DNA from: Jeotgalibacillus campisalis
GTDB lineage: Bacteria; Bacillota; Bacilli; Bacillales; Jeotgalibacillaceae
Length of the DNA stretch: 64,000 bases
Assembly (NCBI RefSeq): GCF_000829515.1
Contig: NZ_JXRR01000014.1
Coordinates: forward strand, 713,860-777,859
Direction: 5' to 3'
This document shows positions 17,891 to 26,325 of the stretch, one piece after another. The notes beneath the pieces are model-generated. The model had not been told where the DNA came from. It ran no database searches and saw only the letters and a program-made list of their open reading frames with translations. Position 1 is the first letter of the stretch, and every line of letters starts with the position of its first letter. The translations under genes and the position numbers were made by a program.

Positions 17891-18562
17891 TTATGTTTTA
17901 AATTGATTATGGTGCTGATGTGTCAAAATGTGAGCTTTCTTAACTTTCCAAAGACCCAGCCACCATAAAAAGAGCATGAATGGAATAATAAAATAGATCC
18001 AGTTGTGGAAGCTTAATAAAATAAAATCGTAAAAACTATGTAACGCCACTGGGATGACAATCGATAAAAATAACAGGTTTTTTCTTACAGCAGGGAGAGA
18101 AAATTTAGCTTTGCCTACATAATACCCCATCACTACTCCAAACAGTGCATGGCTTGACACAGGGAGCAAAGCCCTGCCAAAGGCTGTTTCAAGTCCATTC
18201 ACAGCAAGAAAAAGGACATTTTCCAGGGTAGCAAAACCCAAAGATACAGCCGCTCCATACACAATACCATCATACGGCTCGTCAAATTCAATAAGGTGAA
18301 AGATGAAAAAATATAAGATAAACCATTTAAAAAATTCCTCCAGTAACCCATAGGATAGAACGGATCTGAGGAAAGCAGATGAAAAAACCTGCTCTGTTTC
18401 AAGTACATACTGGACGAACATAATCGGAAACGTAATAGCGATGCCTAAAATAAAAGCACGAAACACGGTTCGGACTGGCTCGATATCATATTGGTCTCTT
18501 AAATAAAAATAACTTAAAAGAGCCAGACCAGGAGCGATCGCGGCTGAGATGATGGCAAACAT
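17891..18562 (-). CDS. prsW: PrsW site-1 protease of the anti-sigma factor RsiW
   Basis: PrsW is a membrane protease that makes the first cut in RsiW, releasing sigma-W under envelope stress. About 223 residues with eight or so hydrophobic segments; the active-site glutamates are in LLEEFFKW, and the conserved blocks [18 protein letters not shown] and [18 protein letters not shown] are present. ATG at 18562 gives [12 protein letters not shown], like B. subtilis MFAIISAGIAPG, and has AGAGG at seven bases; the upstream in-frame TTG is less likely. Confidence 0.95.
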   Translation of the reverse strand: MFAIISAAIAPGLALLSYFYLRDQYDIEPVRTVFRAFILGIAITFPIMFVQYVLETEQVFSSAFLRSVLSYGLLEEFFKWFILYFFIFHLIEFDEPYDGIVYGAAVSLGFATLENVLFLAVNGLETAFGRALLPVSSHALFGVVMGYYVGKAKFSLPAVRKNLLFLSIVIPVALHSFYDFILLSFHNWIYFIIPFMLFLWWLGLWKVKKAHILTHQHHNQFKT

Positions 18563-18649
18563 AAAAATGCCTCTTTTCAATCTGTTTTACTCATCGTATC
18601 ATGTAGAAGACTTGTTTTACATAGTGAAAAATGCTCGGAGGGATAGCAA

Positions 18650-19621
18650 ATGACAAAAAAACTTATTTTACTTATTCATACAGGCGGGACCATAGCAATG
18701 GCTCAGGATCAATCTGGCGCCGTTTTACCAGGGGAAGACAATCCAATAGCGGAACAATCCGCTCAGGTGAGTGACTATGCTCATATGATCGTAGAGACGC
18801 CTTTTACACTTCCTTCTCCGCATATTACGCCTGATCATATGCTGCAGATAAAAAAACTTATTGAAAAATATTATCTTGAATCAGGAATAGAGGGTGTGGT
18901 CATTACACACGGCACCGATACGTTGGAAGAGACAGCTTATTTTCTTGATTTAACCTTGAGACTCTCTATTCCTGTAGTTTTGACGGGAGCCATGAGGTCG
19001 TCAAATGAGATTGGATCTGACGGCCTTTATAATTTAATCAGTTCTGTTCGAACTGCTTGCTGTGATGAGGCATATGGGAAAGGTGTTCTGGTCGTATTGA
19101 ATGACGAAATTCACACAGCCGTCAATGTGACAAAAACACATGCAAGCAATGTATCTACCTTTCAGAGCCCTCAATATGGTCCTATAGGTATCGTAACAAA
19201 GGGCGGTGTTGTTTTTCACCACACCCCAAAATTAGATCTTAAATATGCTCTACAGGAGCCCTCGAAAAAAGTCGCTATCTTAAAGGCATATGCCGGAATG
19301 GATTCAAGACTTTTTACAAGCTTAGCGGATCTGGGATTTGACGGGGTAGTCATTGAAGCACTTGGACAAGGGAATCTGCCACCGGGAACCGTTGAAGGGA
19401 TTCAAAGTTTAATCAAAAAAAATATCCCGATTGTCCTGGTTTCCAGATGCTTTAACGGAATTGCACAAGATGTATATGGCTATGAAGGCGGAGGCAGACA
19501 CCTGAGAGAAATGGGTGTTATTTTTTCAAATGGACTGAACGGACAAAAAGCTCGTATTAAATTAATGATAGGTTTAGCACAATCAAACGATCATCAATTT
19601 ATATCCAAAATGTTTCAATAA
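18650..19621 (+). CDS. ansA: L-asparaginase, type I
   Basis: Hydrolyses asparagine to aspartate and ammonia. 323 residues; the first active-site Thr is in IHTGGTIAMA and the second in THGTDTLEETAYFL, with GAMRSSNEIGSDGLYN downstream. No signal peptide, so cytoplasmic. CGGAGGG precedes the ATG. It is transcribed divergently from prsW and converges on ypdA. In B. subtilis ansA is elsewhere (ansAB), so its place here is a local difference. Confidence 0.95.
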   Translation: MTKKLILLIHTGGTIAMAQDQSGAVLPGEDNPIAEQSAQVSDYAHMIVETPFTLPSPHITPDHMLQIKKLIEKYYLESGIEGVVITHGTDTLEETAYFLDLTLRLSIPVVLTGAMRSSNEIGSDGLYNLISSVRTACCDEAYGKGVLVVLNDEIHTAVNVTKTHASNVSTFQSPQYGPIGIVTKGGVVFHHTPKLDLKYALQEPSKKVAILKAYAGMDSRLFTSLADLGFDGVVIEALGQGNLPPGTVEGIQSLIKKNIPIVLVSRCFNGIAQDVYGYEGGGRHLREMGVIFSNGLNGQKARIKLMIGLAQSNDHQFISKMFQ

Positions 19622-19691
19622 CAACGTCATAATGGGAGCCCTTATTTTACACACTTCCAAGGGTGGCACAAGGAAAAAAACTAAAAAAAAT

Positions 19692-19734
19692 AAAGAATGT
19701 CTTCAGAAAATAAATTTTCAGTAAGACATTCTTT
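19692..19734. terminator. Bidirectional terminator between ansA and ypdA
   Basis: AAAGAATGTCTT (19692-19703) pairs with AAGACATTCTTT (19723-19734), flanked by A-rich and T-rich tracts on both sides. It serves the converging genes. Confidence 0.75.
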
Positions 19735-19768
19735 ATTTTTTAAGTGGATTGTTTCAGCTGATTCTAGA

Positions 19769-20734
19769 TTAATTTTTTTCCTCAATTGCATTCGCAATTT
19801 GTTCACCGTGAAAGCGGCCGTTTTCAATAAAAATTTCATTTGCATTATTTCCTGCAGCAATGACCCCCGCAATATATATGCCTTCGATGTTCGTCTCCAT
19901 CGTTTCAGGATGATAAATCGGCCTCCCTGAGTATTCATCTATACGTACGCCAATTTTTTTTAAGAAGGCATGGTCTGGGTGATAACCGATCATAGCAAAT
20001 ACAAAATCGTTTTTTATCGTGTGCATTTCGCTATTTATAGAATAATCTACTGCCTTTGGTGTAATATTCGTGACAGCTGCATCAAAATGCATCTTAATGG
20101 ATTGAGTTTTTACAAGACCCTCAAATTGCGGTAGGATCCATGGCTTGATGCTTGGCGAATAATTGCTTCCTCTATAAAAAACGGAAACTCTTGCCCCTGC
20201 TTTTTCAAGTTCGATTGCTGCATCTACGGCGGAGTTTTTCCCTCCAATGATCGCTACGTCTGTATCAAAAAACGGATGTGCTTCTTTAAAATAATGGTGT
20301 ACCTTAGGCAGCTTAGCCCCTGGAATTTTAAGTTCATTAGGGTGATCATAATATCCAGTGGCAATGACAATATGGTTAGCTGTGTAAGACTGTTTTGATG
20401 TAGTAACTGAAAAGATGCCGTTTGTCTTTTTAATCGATCTCACTTCTTCAAAACGATTAATAGAAAGGCTCATTTGTTTTACAACTTCTCTGTAGTAAAC
20501 AAGAGCCTGATTTCTTTTAGGTTTATGATCTTCAATTATAAATGGCACTTCACCTATTGCCAGCTTTTCACTGGATGAAAAAAAAGTTTGGTGGGTTGGG
20601 TAATGAAAGATCGTGTTAACTATATTTCCCTTTTCGATCACCAGCGCATCGATTCCCCTTTTTTGCAATGCAATCGAAGTGGCCAGACCGCATGGGCCTC
20701 CTCCGACAACAATGACATCTCTATGCTCCATCAT
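19769..20734 (-). CDS. ypdA: YpdA (Bdr), bacillithiol disulfide reductase-like flavoprotein
   Basis: 321 residues. FAD-binding GGGPCG at 11-16 near the N-terminus, a second dinucleotide motif GGKNSAVDAA for NADPH, and ATGYYD and GVIAAGNNANEIFIENG near the C-terminus. It lacks the CxxC of thioredoxin reductases, as YpdA does. Family members reduce oxidised bacillithiol with NADPH. B. subtilis ypdA lies in the same neighbourhood. Confidence 0.92.
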   Translation of the reverse strand: MMEHRDVIVVGGGPCGLATSIALQKRGIDALVIEKGNIVNTIFHYPTHQTFFSSSEKLAIGEVPFIIEDHKPKRNQALVYYREVVKQMSLSINRFEEVRSIKKTNGIFSVTTSKQSYTANHIVIATGYYDHPNELKIPGAKLPKVHHYFKEAHPFFDTDVAIIGGKNSAVDAAIELEKAGARVSVFYRGSNYSPSIKPWILPQFEGLVKTQSIKMHFDAAVTNITPKAVDYSINSEMHTIKNDFVFAMIGYHPDHAFLKKIGVRIDEYSGRPIYHPETMETNIEGIYIAGVIAAGNNANEIFIENGRFHGEQIANAIEEKN

Positions 20735-20769
20735 GCGTCACTCCTGCTCATGGTCCGTTCTAGTACGAT

Positions 20770-20805
20770 AAAAATCCCGTATCATTGTTTATGATAGGGG
20801 ATTTA
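20770..20805 (-). terminator. Terminator of the MerR/B12 regulator gene
   Basis: AAATCCCGTATCAT (20772-20785) pairs with ATGATAGGGGATTT (20791-20804) with one mismatch and is followed on the minus strand by a T run. Confidence 0.75.
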
Positions 20806-20892
20806 AATGGGGTTTTCAATCATCTTGATTTAAATGTTCTTCCATTTCTACCAAGTCCCCATCCTTCTAATAAGAGATACTCGTGCATAAAT

Positions 20893-21792
20893 TTATATTT
20901 TCAACGAAAGCCAGTTGTCCCATTCTTCCTTAGACCTGCCTACGAGATGATAATGGTAAATTTCTTGATCTTTATCATTGAGGCAATTAACAGCGTGCCC
21001 TCCAACCCCTACGAAAAGCTCAGGGTACTGGATAGAAAGCCGATCAATTAATTCTAATGTTTTCGTCACATTTTCTTTTAACGTGCATGAAAGAAATAGA
21101 AACTTAGGATCTACTGTCTCAAGAACAACATCTAGGTCTCCCTCTTTAATGCTGGCTCCGAGATAAACCACTTCGAAGCCTTTCCTTCGAACATATAAAG
21201 TGAAAATTAACAAACCAAGCTCATGCCATTCTCCAGGTGCACACACTGCCACGACCTTTGGCAAAAGTCCATTGTGAGGAAATGAATGCATTAGTATGCC
21301 AATCCTTGAACGTAAGATAGAAGTGGCAAAGTGTTCATGAGCTGTTGTAATCTGGCCGATTTCCCAAAGCTCACCAATCCTGATCAGGACGGTACCCAAA
21401 ATGTCGATTAAGACTTTATCAATTGTATAAAGTGAGAAAGCCTGGTTTATTAGCTCATGTGATTTATTTTCTTCAAAATTTAGCAATGCCTCAACCAGAT
21501 CATCCTGAAAAATTTGAATACGGTCTTTGGGTCCTTCGGTGGGTTCCTTTTGCTCAGAAAAATCCTGCTTTTCAAGCATGATGACAGCTTGACTAATAGT
21601 AAGACCTGTATTAATTTTGTTTACAAGCCACTTGAGTTTTTTTACATGTTCGTCTGTATATAGTCTGTGGCCTGATTCATTTCGAACAGGCTCAATTAAA
21701 TTGTATCTTCTTTCCCATGCCCGCATCGTGCCTGGCTGTATGCCGACCATTGTGGAGACAGCTTTAATATTATACTTTCCTTCTTCACTCAT
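20893..21792 (-). CDS. MerR-type regulator with cobalamin-binding domain (CarH/LitR-like, possible photoreceptor)
   Basis: 299 residues. N-terminal MerR helix-turn-helix (YNIKAVSTMVGIQPGTMRAW, RRYNLIEP). A four-helix cap carries Trp143-x9-Glu153-His154, the W-x9-EH signature of light-sensing CarH proteins. A B12-binding Rossmann domain follows with GEWHELG, whose His190 is the expected cobalt ligand, and VGVGGHAVN. Known relatives bind adenosylcobalamin as tetramers on DNA in the dark and fall apart on illumination. A palindrome just upstream of its promoter suggests autoregulation. Its targets are not evident here: no carotenoid or photolyase gene is nearby. Confidence 0.9.
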   Translation of the reverse strand: MSEEGKYNIKAVSTMVGIQPGTMRAWERRYNLIEPVRNESGHRLYTDEHVKKLKWLVNKINTGLTISQAVIMLEKQDFSEQKEPTEGPKDRIQIFQDDLVEALLNFEENKSHELINQAFSLYTIDKVLIDILGTVLIRIGELWEIGQITTAHEHFATSILRSRIGILMHSFPHNGLLPKVVAVCAPGEWHELGLLIFTLYVRRKGFEVVYLGASIKEGDLDVVLETVDPKFLFLSCTLKENVTKTLELIDRLSIQYPELFVGVGGHAVNCLNDKDQEIYHYHLVGRSKEEWDNWLSLKI

Positions 21793-21830
21793 ATTACTTG
21801 TCCTCCTGCGGCTCGCAATCCTTTCTACAA

Positions 21831-21880
21831 ATTATATCTCTCAATTGTCTTTGTGTAAACTTTGTATAGGTTTTATACAA
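21831..21880 (-). promoter_or_regulatory. Promoter and palindromic operator of the MerR/B12 gene
   Basis: Minus strand: TTTACA (21854-21859), 17-base spacer, TATAAT (21831-21836). Immediately upstream lies a perfect inverted repeat TTGTATA-N5-TATACAA (21862-21880), a likely binding site for the regulator itself. Confidence 0.75.
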
Positions 21881-21889
21881 CGATTATCT

Positions 21890-22648
21890 TTATCTTTTTA
21901 GAGAAATATAATGTGTTTCTGATTTAGCACCAAGACGCAAAGGAAGCAATGTCGTGCCAAACCCGTTACTGATGAGCTGATAAGTCTCATTTATTTTTTT
22001 AAGAGATCCAGGCTCATATGGGCCTGCTCCAAAAAAACGAACTTGCCCTCCGTGTGTATGCCCGCTCAGAACCAAGTCGACTTTCTTTTTTGATTTGGAA
22101 AGTTTATGCATAATACCGGGTTCATGACTGACTAAAATGACGGGATCCGTTGTATTGACTGCCTGCAGAGCTTCTTGCAAATCATCTTTTTTATAACTGA
22201 TATCCCCAACTCCCGCAATCCATATAGAGTGATCTTTTTCTATTTCTATTTTTCTTACTTCATTCTCGAGGATCGTGACATTATTTCTTCGCAACAGGTG
22301 ATTCAGCTTTTTCAGATCAACCTCTTCGTCGTTATTGCCGTAAACAAAATAAACAGGCCCTATTTCAGAGAGTATTTGAATGTTTCGTTCTACTCTTGAA
22401 TATGGCACTCCTTTTTCCATTAAGTCTCCTCCAATAATTACTGCATCAGCTGAAGGAATTGATTTCACCCAATTAAGATATAAGTTTCTGCGATGAATAT
22501 CCGAGATGAAAAAAATCGAAAAATCTTTTTCTGCCTTATAGTGATCCGGCTCAATATTTATGTAAGAAATATTATTTTCAAATGCCCTTTTCAACATCCA
22601 GCCCCCTAGTGACATGAAAGTTAAAAGGATCGTAGTCAAGTATTTCAA
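21890..22648 (-). CDS. ypbG: YpbG-like metallophosphoesterase
   Basis: 252 residues with an N-terminal membrane anchor (about 1-20) and a calcineurin-like phosphoesterase fold: FISDIHR (DxH), GGDLME (GDxxE-like), YGNNDEE (GN[H/D]), VLVSHEPGI-type and SGHTHGGQ metal ligands. B. subtilis YpbG (259 residues) occupies the same region. The substrate is unknown. It sits upstream of the MerR gene on the same strand with 97 bases between. Confidence 0.88.
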   Translation of the reverse strand: MKYLTTILLTFMSLGGWMLKRAFENNISYINIEPDHYKAEKDFSIFFISDIHRRNLYLNWVKSIPSADAVIIGGDLMEKGVPYSRVERNIQILSEIGPVYFVYGNNDEEVDLKKLNHLLRRNNVTILENEVRKIEIEKDHSIWIAGVGDISYKKDDLQEALQAVNTTDPVILVSHEPGIMHKLSKSKKKVDLVLSGHTHGGQVRFFGAGPYEPGSLKKINETYQLISNGFGTTLLPLRLGAKSETHYISLKR

Positions 22649-22682
22649 AAAAAAACCTCCAATCCGCTAGAGAGCGGCAAAC

Positions 22683-22757
22683 AAAAAAAGATGAGGCTGG
22701 GACAATTTTGTCTCAACCTCTTCTATCCGGTTCACTCTACTCCGTTCACCTCATCGC
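22683..22757. repeat. Short remnant of the dispersed repeat with terminator hairpin
   Basis: GAGGCTGGGACA (22693-22704) pairs with TGTCTCAACCTC (22709-22720), then CCGGTTCACT is joined directly to CTCCGTTCACCTCAT, so the middle of the repeat has been lost. On the minus strand a seven-T run follows the hairpin, which can serve as terminator for the CBS-domain gene. Confidence 0.7.
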
Positions 22758-22820
22758 AACAATTTAAACAAACTCAATTTGAAAAAGATTGTTGTCCTGT
22801 TACAGCCTCGTATTTGCGCT

Positions 22821-23462
22821 CTACTCTTCTTTAATATCTAATATTCTAAAGCCTGATTTCTCTAATTTTTTTAAAAACCTCTCTATATTATCGCGTTTTT
22901 CAATTTTTAACACGATTCTTCTGACAAGCTTATCGGTTTCATCAAACGTTACAAGAGAGATGACTGACTCATGGAATTGTTGAATAATATCCGCAAGCCT
23001 CGAAATTCTTCCTTCTGTTTCGACTGAAGTAAAGGCAATCCTAATTCCTTTTTTATGCATACCGAATGCACTTTGAAACTGATTGAAAACATCATATCTC
23101 GTAACAATGCCTTTAAAATCTCCCTGCTCGTCTACTACTGATAATAAAGGGAAATCATTTAGTTCATAAAGGGTCGTTTCAAAAATTTCATCACCCTTAA
23201 GATATGTATCTTGATGGGTTGCAATATCCTGTGCTGTAACAACAGAATTAAATTCCTCCCTTGATTTACCAGATTCAAAAAAGGCTTTATAGATATGATA
23301 TTTTGTTGCTACACCTTTATATTGGGAATTATCTAATACAGGGACACCATCGATCCCGTTTTCTTCCAATAGTGTAATGACTTTTTCAATAGAATCATTA
23401 ACTTGAACAGTATAACATTTAGCATTAGCAATCATTGCATTTTTTACAAACATTGGCTTCAC
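22821..23462 (-). CDS. CBS-pair plus ACT-like domain protein (AcuB-like layout)
   Basis: 213 residues: two CBS motifs (about 7-60 with GIDGVPVLD, and 77-130 with DFPLLSVVDEQGDFKGIVTRYD across residues about 103-124) and a C-terminal ACT-like domain (about 139-210, RIAFTSVETEGRISRLADII). This CBS-CBS-ACT order is that of B. subtilis AcuB. CBS pairs usually bind adenine nucleotides, but the ligand here is unknown. No acuA/acuC neighbours are present, so I do not assign the name. Confidence 0.85.
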   Translation of the reverse strand: MKPMFVKNAMIANAKCYTVQVNDSIEKVITLLEENGIDGVPVLDNSQYKGVATKYHIYKAFFESGKSREEFNSVVTAQDIATHQDTYLKGDEIFETTLYELNDFPLLSVVDEQGDFKGIVTRYDVFNQFQSAFGMHKKGIRIAFTSVETEGRISRLADIIQQFHESVISLVTFDETDKLVRRIVLKIEKRDNIERFLKKLEKSGFRILDIKEE

Positions 23463-23539
23463 CTCGTAATTTATTATAGTACATTCTTCGCTTCTAACCT
23501 GATAATATCCTGCCTGATTTACTCTATCATCACCATCAA

Positions 23540-24280
23540 TTATTGACTGGGAATCTCTAATACTTGACCTTCTGAAATTTCGTTGCTGCTGAGCCCATTT
23601 ACTTCTTTAATTTTCTCCACCCAGTCTCCATTGCCGAAATAGTTTACGGATATACGATACAGTGTTTCACTTGCCTGAACAGTATGGACAGCCGAGGATG
23701 AGGGTTCTTCCTCAACATCAGTGGTTGAATCCGTTTCTGCTTCAGCAGGTTCTTCTACAACTTGTTCTGCAGGTTCTTCTGCCGCTGGTTCTGCAGGTTC
23801 CTCTACAGCTTCCTGGACAGCTTCTTCCGTTTCATTTGAAGCCTCCGTTTTTTCCTCGTTTATTTCCTCTGCATCGTCATCTTTGGATGTTTCTGCATCT
23901 GAAGGAGATTCTTCCGGCGTTTCCTCTCTTTCATCACTATCTGTAATTCCCGTATCCGGTTGTTCATCTGCAGGTGACAGTTGAGCACGGTCAACTTGAA
24001 ATGCGCTATCGCGATCCATTGTCGCATTCGTAATACCACTCTCAGAATTATTTAACGTTAAAGAAAGAATTGCTACCGTAACAGGAAGAAGAACAAATAA
24101 TGCCACCAGCACCCGAATTAAAGGAAAAGGTTTTTTTTGAGCGGCCTTTTCATCTCTTTTCTTTCCATGCAAAGCCAGCCTCGATGTTTCACCTCCATTT
24201 TCTTTATGGATGCTTTGATCCGCTGCAGTAATTTCCTGTCGTGTTTTGTTTGCCTGGTCACGATAAGGATCTCGTTTCAT
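23540..24280 (-). CDS. ypbE: YpbE-like membrane protein with acidic linker and LysM domain
   Basis: 246 residues: a charged cytoplasmic N-terminus, one membrane helix (about 52-72, VLVALFVLLPVTVAILSL), a long Glu/Ala/Pro-rich linker with repeated EEPAE units (about 95-190), and a C-terminal LysM domain (HTVQASETLYRISVNYFG to LEIPSQ) for peptidoglycan binding. Layout and position match B. subtilis YpbE. The low-complexity linker probably spans the wall. Its start overlaps the ypbD end by 23 bases. Confidence 0.88.
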   Translation of the reverse strand: MKRDPYRDQANKTRQEITAADQSIHKENGGETSRLALHGKKRDEKAAQKKPFPLIRVLVALFVLLPVTVAILSLTLNNSESGITNATMDRDSAFQVDRAQLSPADEQPDTGITDSDEREETPEESPSDAETSKDDDAEEINEEKTEASNETEEAVQEAVEEPAEPAAEEPAEQVVEEPAEAETDSTTDVEEEPSSSAVHTVQASETLYRISVNYFGNGDWVEKIKEVNGLSSNEISEGQVLEIPSQ

Positions 24281-24875
24281 GTAATTCCCCTTCTTTTCTT
24301 TTTTTATGTTTAGATTTTTGCTGAATATATAAGCCTAATAATAAATTAACGATGAAATGCAGGCTGATAGTTGACCACAAACTATTGGTCCACTCATATA
24401 TTCCCCCAATAATGAAACTTAGAATCACAATATTTAATGTAAGATACCAATGATTTAAATAACGAAAATGAACAATTGCAAAAAGAAGACTTGCCAGCAT
24501 CCAACTTGTGTTCGTTTGAATAACTCCGCGAAAAAGTAATTCTTCTGCCAGCGCTACGATCATCGCAAGCCATAAAAGTTGAGCAATACTCGCATTTGAG
24601 AATAATTTCTCATTTATTCCGCCGTCATCATAATAACGACTTGGAAGAAGCTTCATAAGCCATATATCCAAAAAAACGATCATTAGACCTGCTGCAACCC
24701 CAACCCCTATCATAGTTGATGAGATCGCGAATAAGCCGGTAAACAAATGAAAACTTTCAAATAACAAGAACCCTAAGAATAGGGATGCGGCCAAAAAGAA
24801 AATTTGAGTTCCCACAACTGATGTTATCAATTGCTGGTGAGTGATACGATCAATAGTCTTTTGTCCACCCATCAT
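24258..24875 (-). CDS. ypbD: YpbD-like CPBP-family intramembrane protease
   Basis: About 205 residues, mostly hydrophobic helices. The CPBP/Abi motifs are EELLFRG (EExxxR), FAIVHF (FxxxH) and the final His in ISLHFIVNLLLGL. Members cleave or modify membrane-embedded targets; its substrate is unknown. ATG at 24875 has AAGGAG at seven bases; the ATG at 24881 is one base from it. It overlaps recQ by 26 bases. Confidence 0.88.
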   Translation of the reverse strand: MMGGQKTIDRITHQQLITSVVGTQIFFLAASLFLGFLLFESFHLFTGLFAISSTMIGVGVAAGLMIVFLDIWLMKLLPSRYYDDGGINEKLFSNASIAQLLWLAMIVALAEELLFRGVIQTNTSWMLASLLFAIVHFRYLNHWYLTLNIVILSFIIGGIYEWTNSLWSTISLHFIVNLLLGLYIQQKSKHKKRKEGELHETRSLS

Positions 24876-26325
24876 TTTCATTCTCCTTAAAAATTGATGC
24901 TAACCGATTTTGCCAGGTTATTACTTTTCTTTGCTCAGACCCAAGGCTTCCAATATAAGATTCAAGAGGAAAGCCGCATTGATCACAGCAAAACGGCTGA
25001 ATAATAGAGTTTGTTTCATCAAAACACCGCACAATTAATTGTCTTCTGCAATTGTCTGTGGTGACATAGGTAACCATTTGATCTATTTTGCGTTTTTTTT
25101 CAACCATCCGCTTTAAAATTAATTGATTAACGTGACCCGCCCAGTTCGAATGGTTCGTTTCTATTTTAGCGTAATAATGCAAAACTCTGTTTTGAACCTC
25201 CGATAGACCCGTTTTTTCTTCAATTTCTTTTAAACCGCTGGCTGTGTGCTTAATTTTTTCAAATTCACTTATTTGACGTAATGAAGGCCTTTCAAGTTCC
25301 AGTAAATTTGTCGTAATTTGTTCATCTTTAGATAAGTATAACAGGATTGACAAACTTTTTTCACCATCACGTCCAGCCCTGCCAATTTCCTGCACAAAAG
25401 CCTCCATACTTGAAGGAAGGTGGAAGTGTATAATTGTCCGGATATTTTCTTTATTGACCCCCATGCCAAAGGCGCTTGTAGCAAAGATCCAGTCAAGCTG
25501 ATCCGTTAAAAATTGCTGCTGAATAAGAATTCTTTGGTCCTGTTCAAGCCCGGCATGATAACTTGAAATCTTTTTGGCAGTTGTTTGATTCATTTCTTCT
25601 GCAAGCTCATCTGCTAATTTTTTACTTGAAAAATAGACGATGCCGGGTGAGGACAAAGTTTCTATAAATTGCTTTAACGTATGGATTTTTTCCTGAAAGG
25701 AAGAAAGTTGTTCCACTTTCAAAGCTATATTGGGACGATTGACTGAGTAAACCCACTCATCCGGGCTGGCCATTTTTAAGCTTTGACAAATATCAGCTCT
25801 GATTTTTACTGTTGCAGTAGCAGTTAACGCAAGTGTAACGGGACTTCCTAGTTTTTCTTTAATCGCACCAAGTTGAAGATAATCCGGCCTGAAATCCGGT
25901 CCCCATTGAGAGATGCAGTGCGCTTCATCCACAACAAATAGACGGATGCTGCAAGAAGATAGTGCTTCTGAAATCTCAGCAAGATTGAGCATTTCAGGTG
26001 AAATAAAGATAAATTTGTAGTGCTGCAAATTCTTAAGCGCCTGTTTTTTTTCTTTGAAAGATAAAAAGGAATTAAGTGCTATAACTTTTTTTTCTCCTCT
26101 GATCTTAATCTGCTCAACCTGGTCCTGCATTAAAGAAAGTAAAGGAGAAACGATAAGAACCTGTGCATGCAAAATATAGGATGGAAGCTGATAGCATAGA
26201 GATTTACCAGAACCGGTTGGAAGCATTGCAATGGTATCTTTTTCTGCGATTATACTTTCGATGATTTCTTTTTGACCCTCTCTGAAAGACCTGAATCCAA
26301 AGTGTTTAAATAAGGTATCTTCCAT
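24850..26325 (-). CDS. recQ: RecQ-family ATP-dependent DNA helicase
   Basis: 491 residues. Superfamily 2 motifs: LPTGSGKSLCYQLP (I), DEAHCISQWGPDFRPDY (II plus RecQ-specific), ALTATAT (III), ATSAFGMGVNKENIR (V) and QEIGRAGRDG (VI). A short zinc-binding region (CRRQLIVRCF...CCDQC) closes the protein; there is no HRDC domain, as in B. subtilis RecQ-like YpbC (496 residues). It shares 76 bases with ypbB. Confidence 0.95.
   Translation of the reverse strand: MEDTLFKHFGFRSFREGQKEIIESIIAEKDTIAMLPTGSGKSLCYQLPSYILHAQVLIVSPLLSLMQDQVEQIKIRGEKKVIALNSFLSFKEKKQALKNLQHYKFIFISPEMLNLAEISEALSSCSIRLFVVDEAHCISQWGPDFRPDYLQLGAIKEKLGSPVTLALTATATVKIRADICQSLKMASPDEWVYSVNRPNIALKVEQLSSFQEKIHTLKQFIETLSSPGIVYFSSKKLADELAEEMNQTTAKKISSYHAGLEQDQRILIQQQFLTDQLDWIFATSAFGMGVNKENIRTIIHFHLPSSMEAFVQEIGRAGRDGEKSLSILLYLSKDEQITTNLLELERPSLRQISEFEKIKHTASGLKEIEEKTGLSEVQNRVLHYYAKIETNHSNWAGHVNQLILKRMVEKKRKIDQMVTYVTTDNCRRQLIVRCFDETNSIIQPFCCDQCGFPLESYIGSLGSEQRKVITWQNRLASIFKENENDGWTKDY

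Noticed and set aside
23721..23830. CRISPR-like short repeats
   Set aside because: The periodicity comes from EEPAE codon repeats in ypbE, without spacers.
23662..23984. Ser/Leu-rich plus-strand frames
   Set aside because: They are mirror readings of the Glu/Ala/Pro linker repeats of ypbE.
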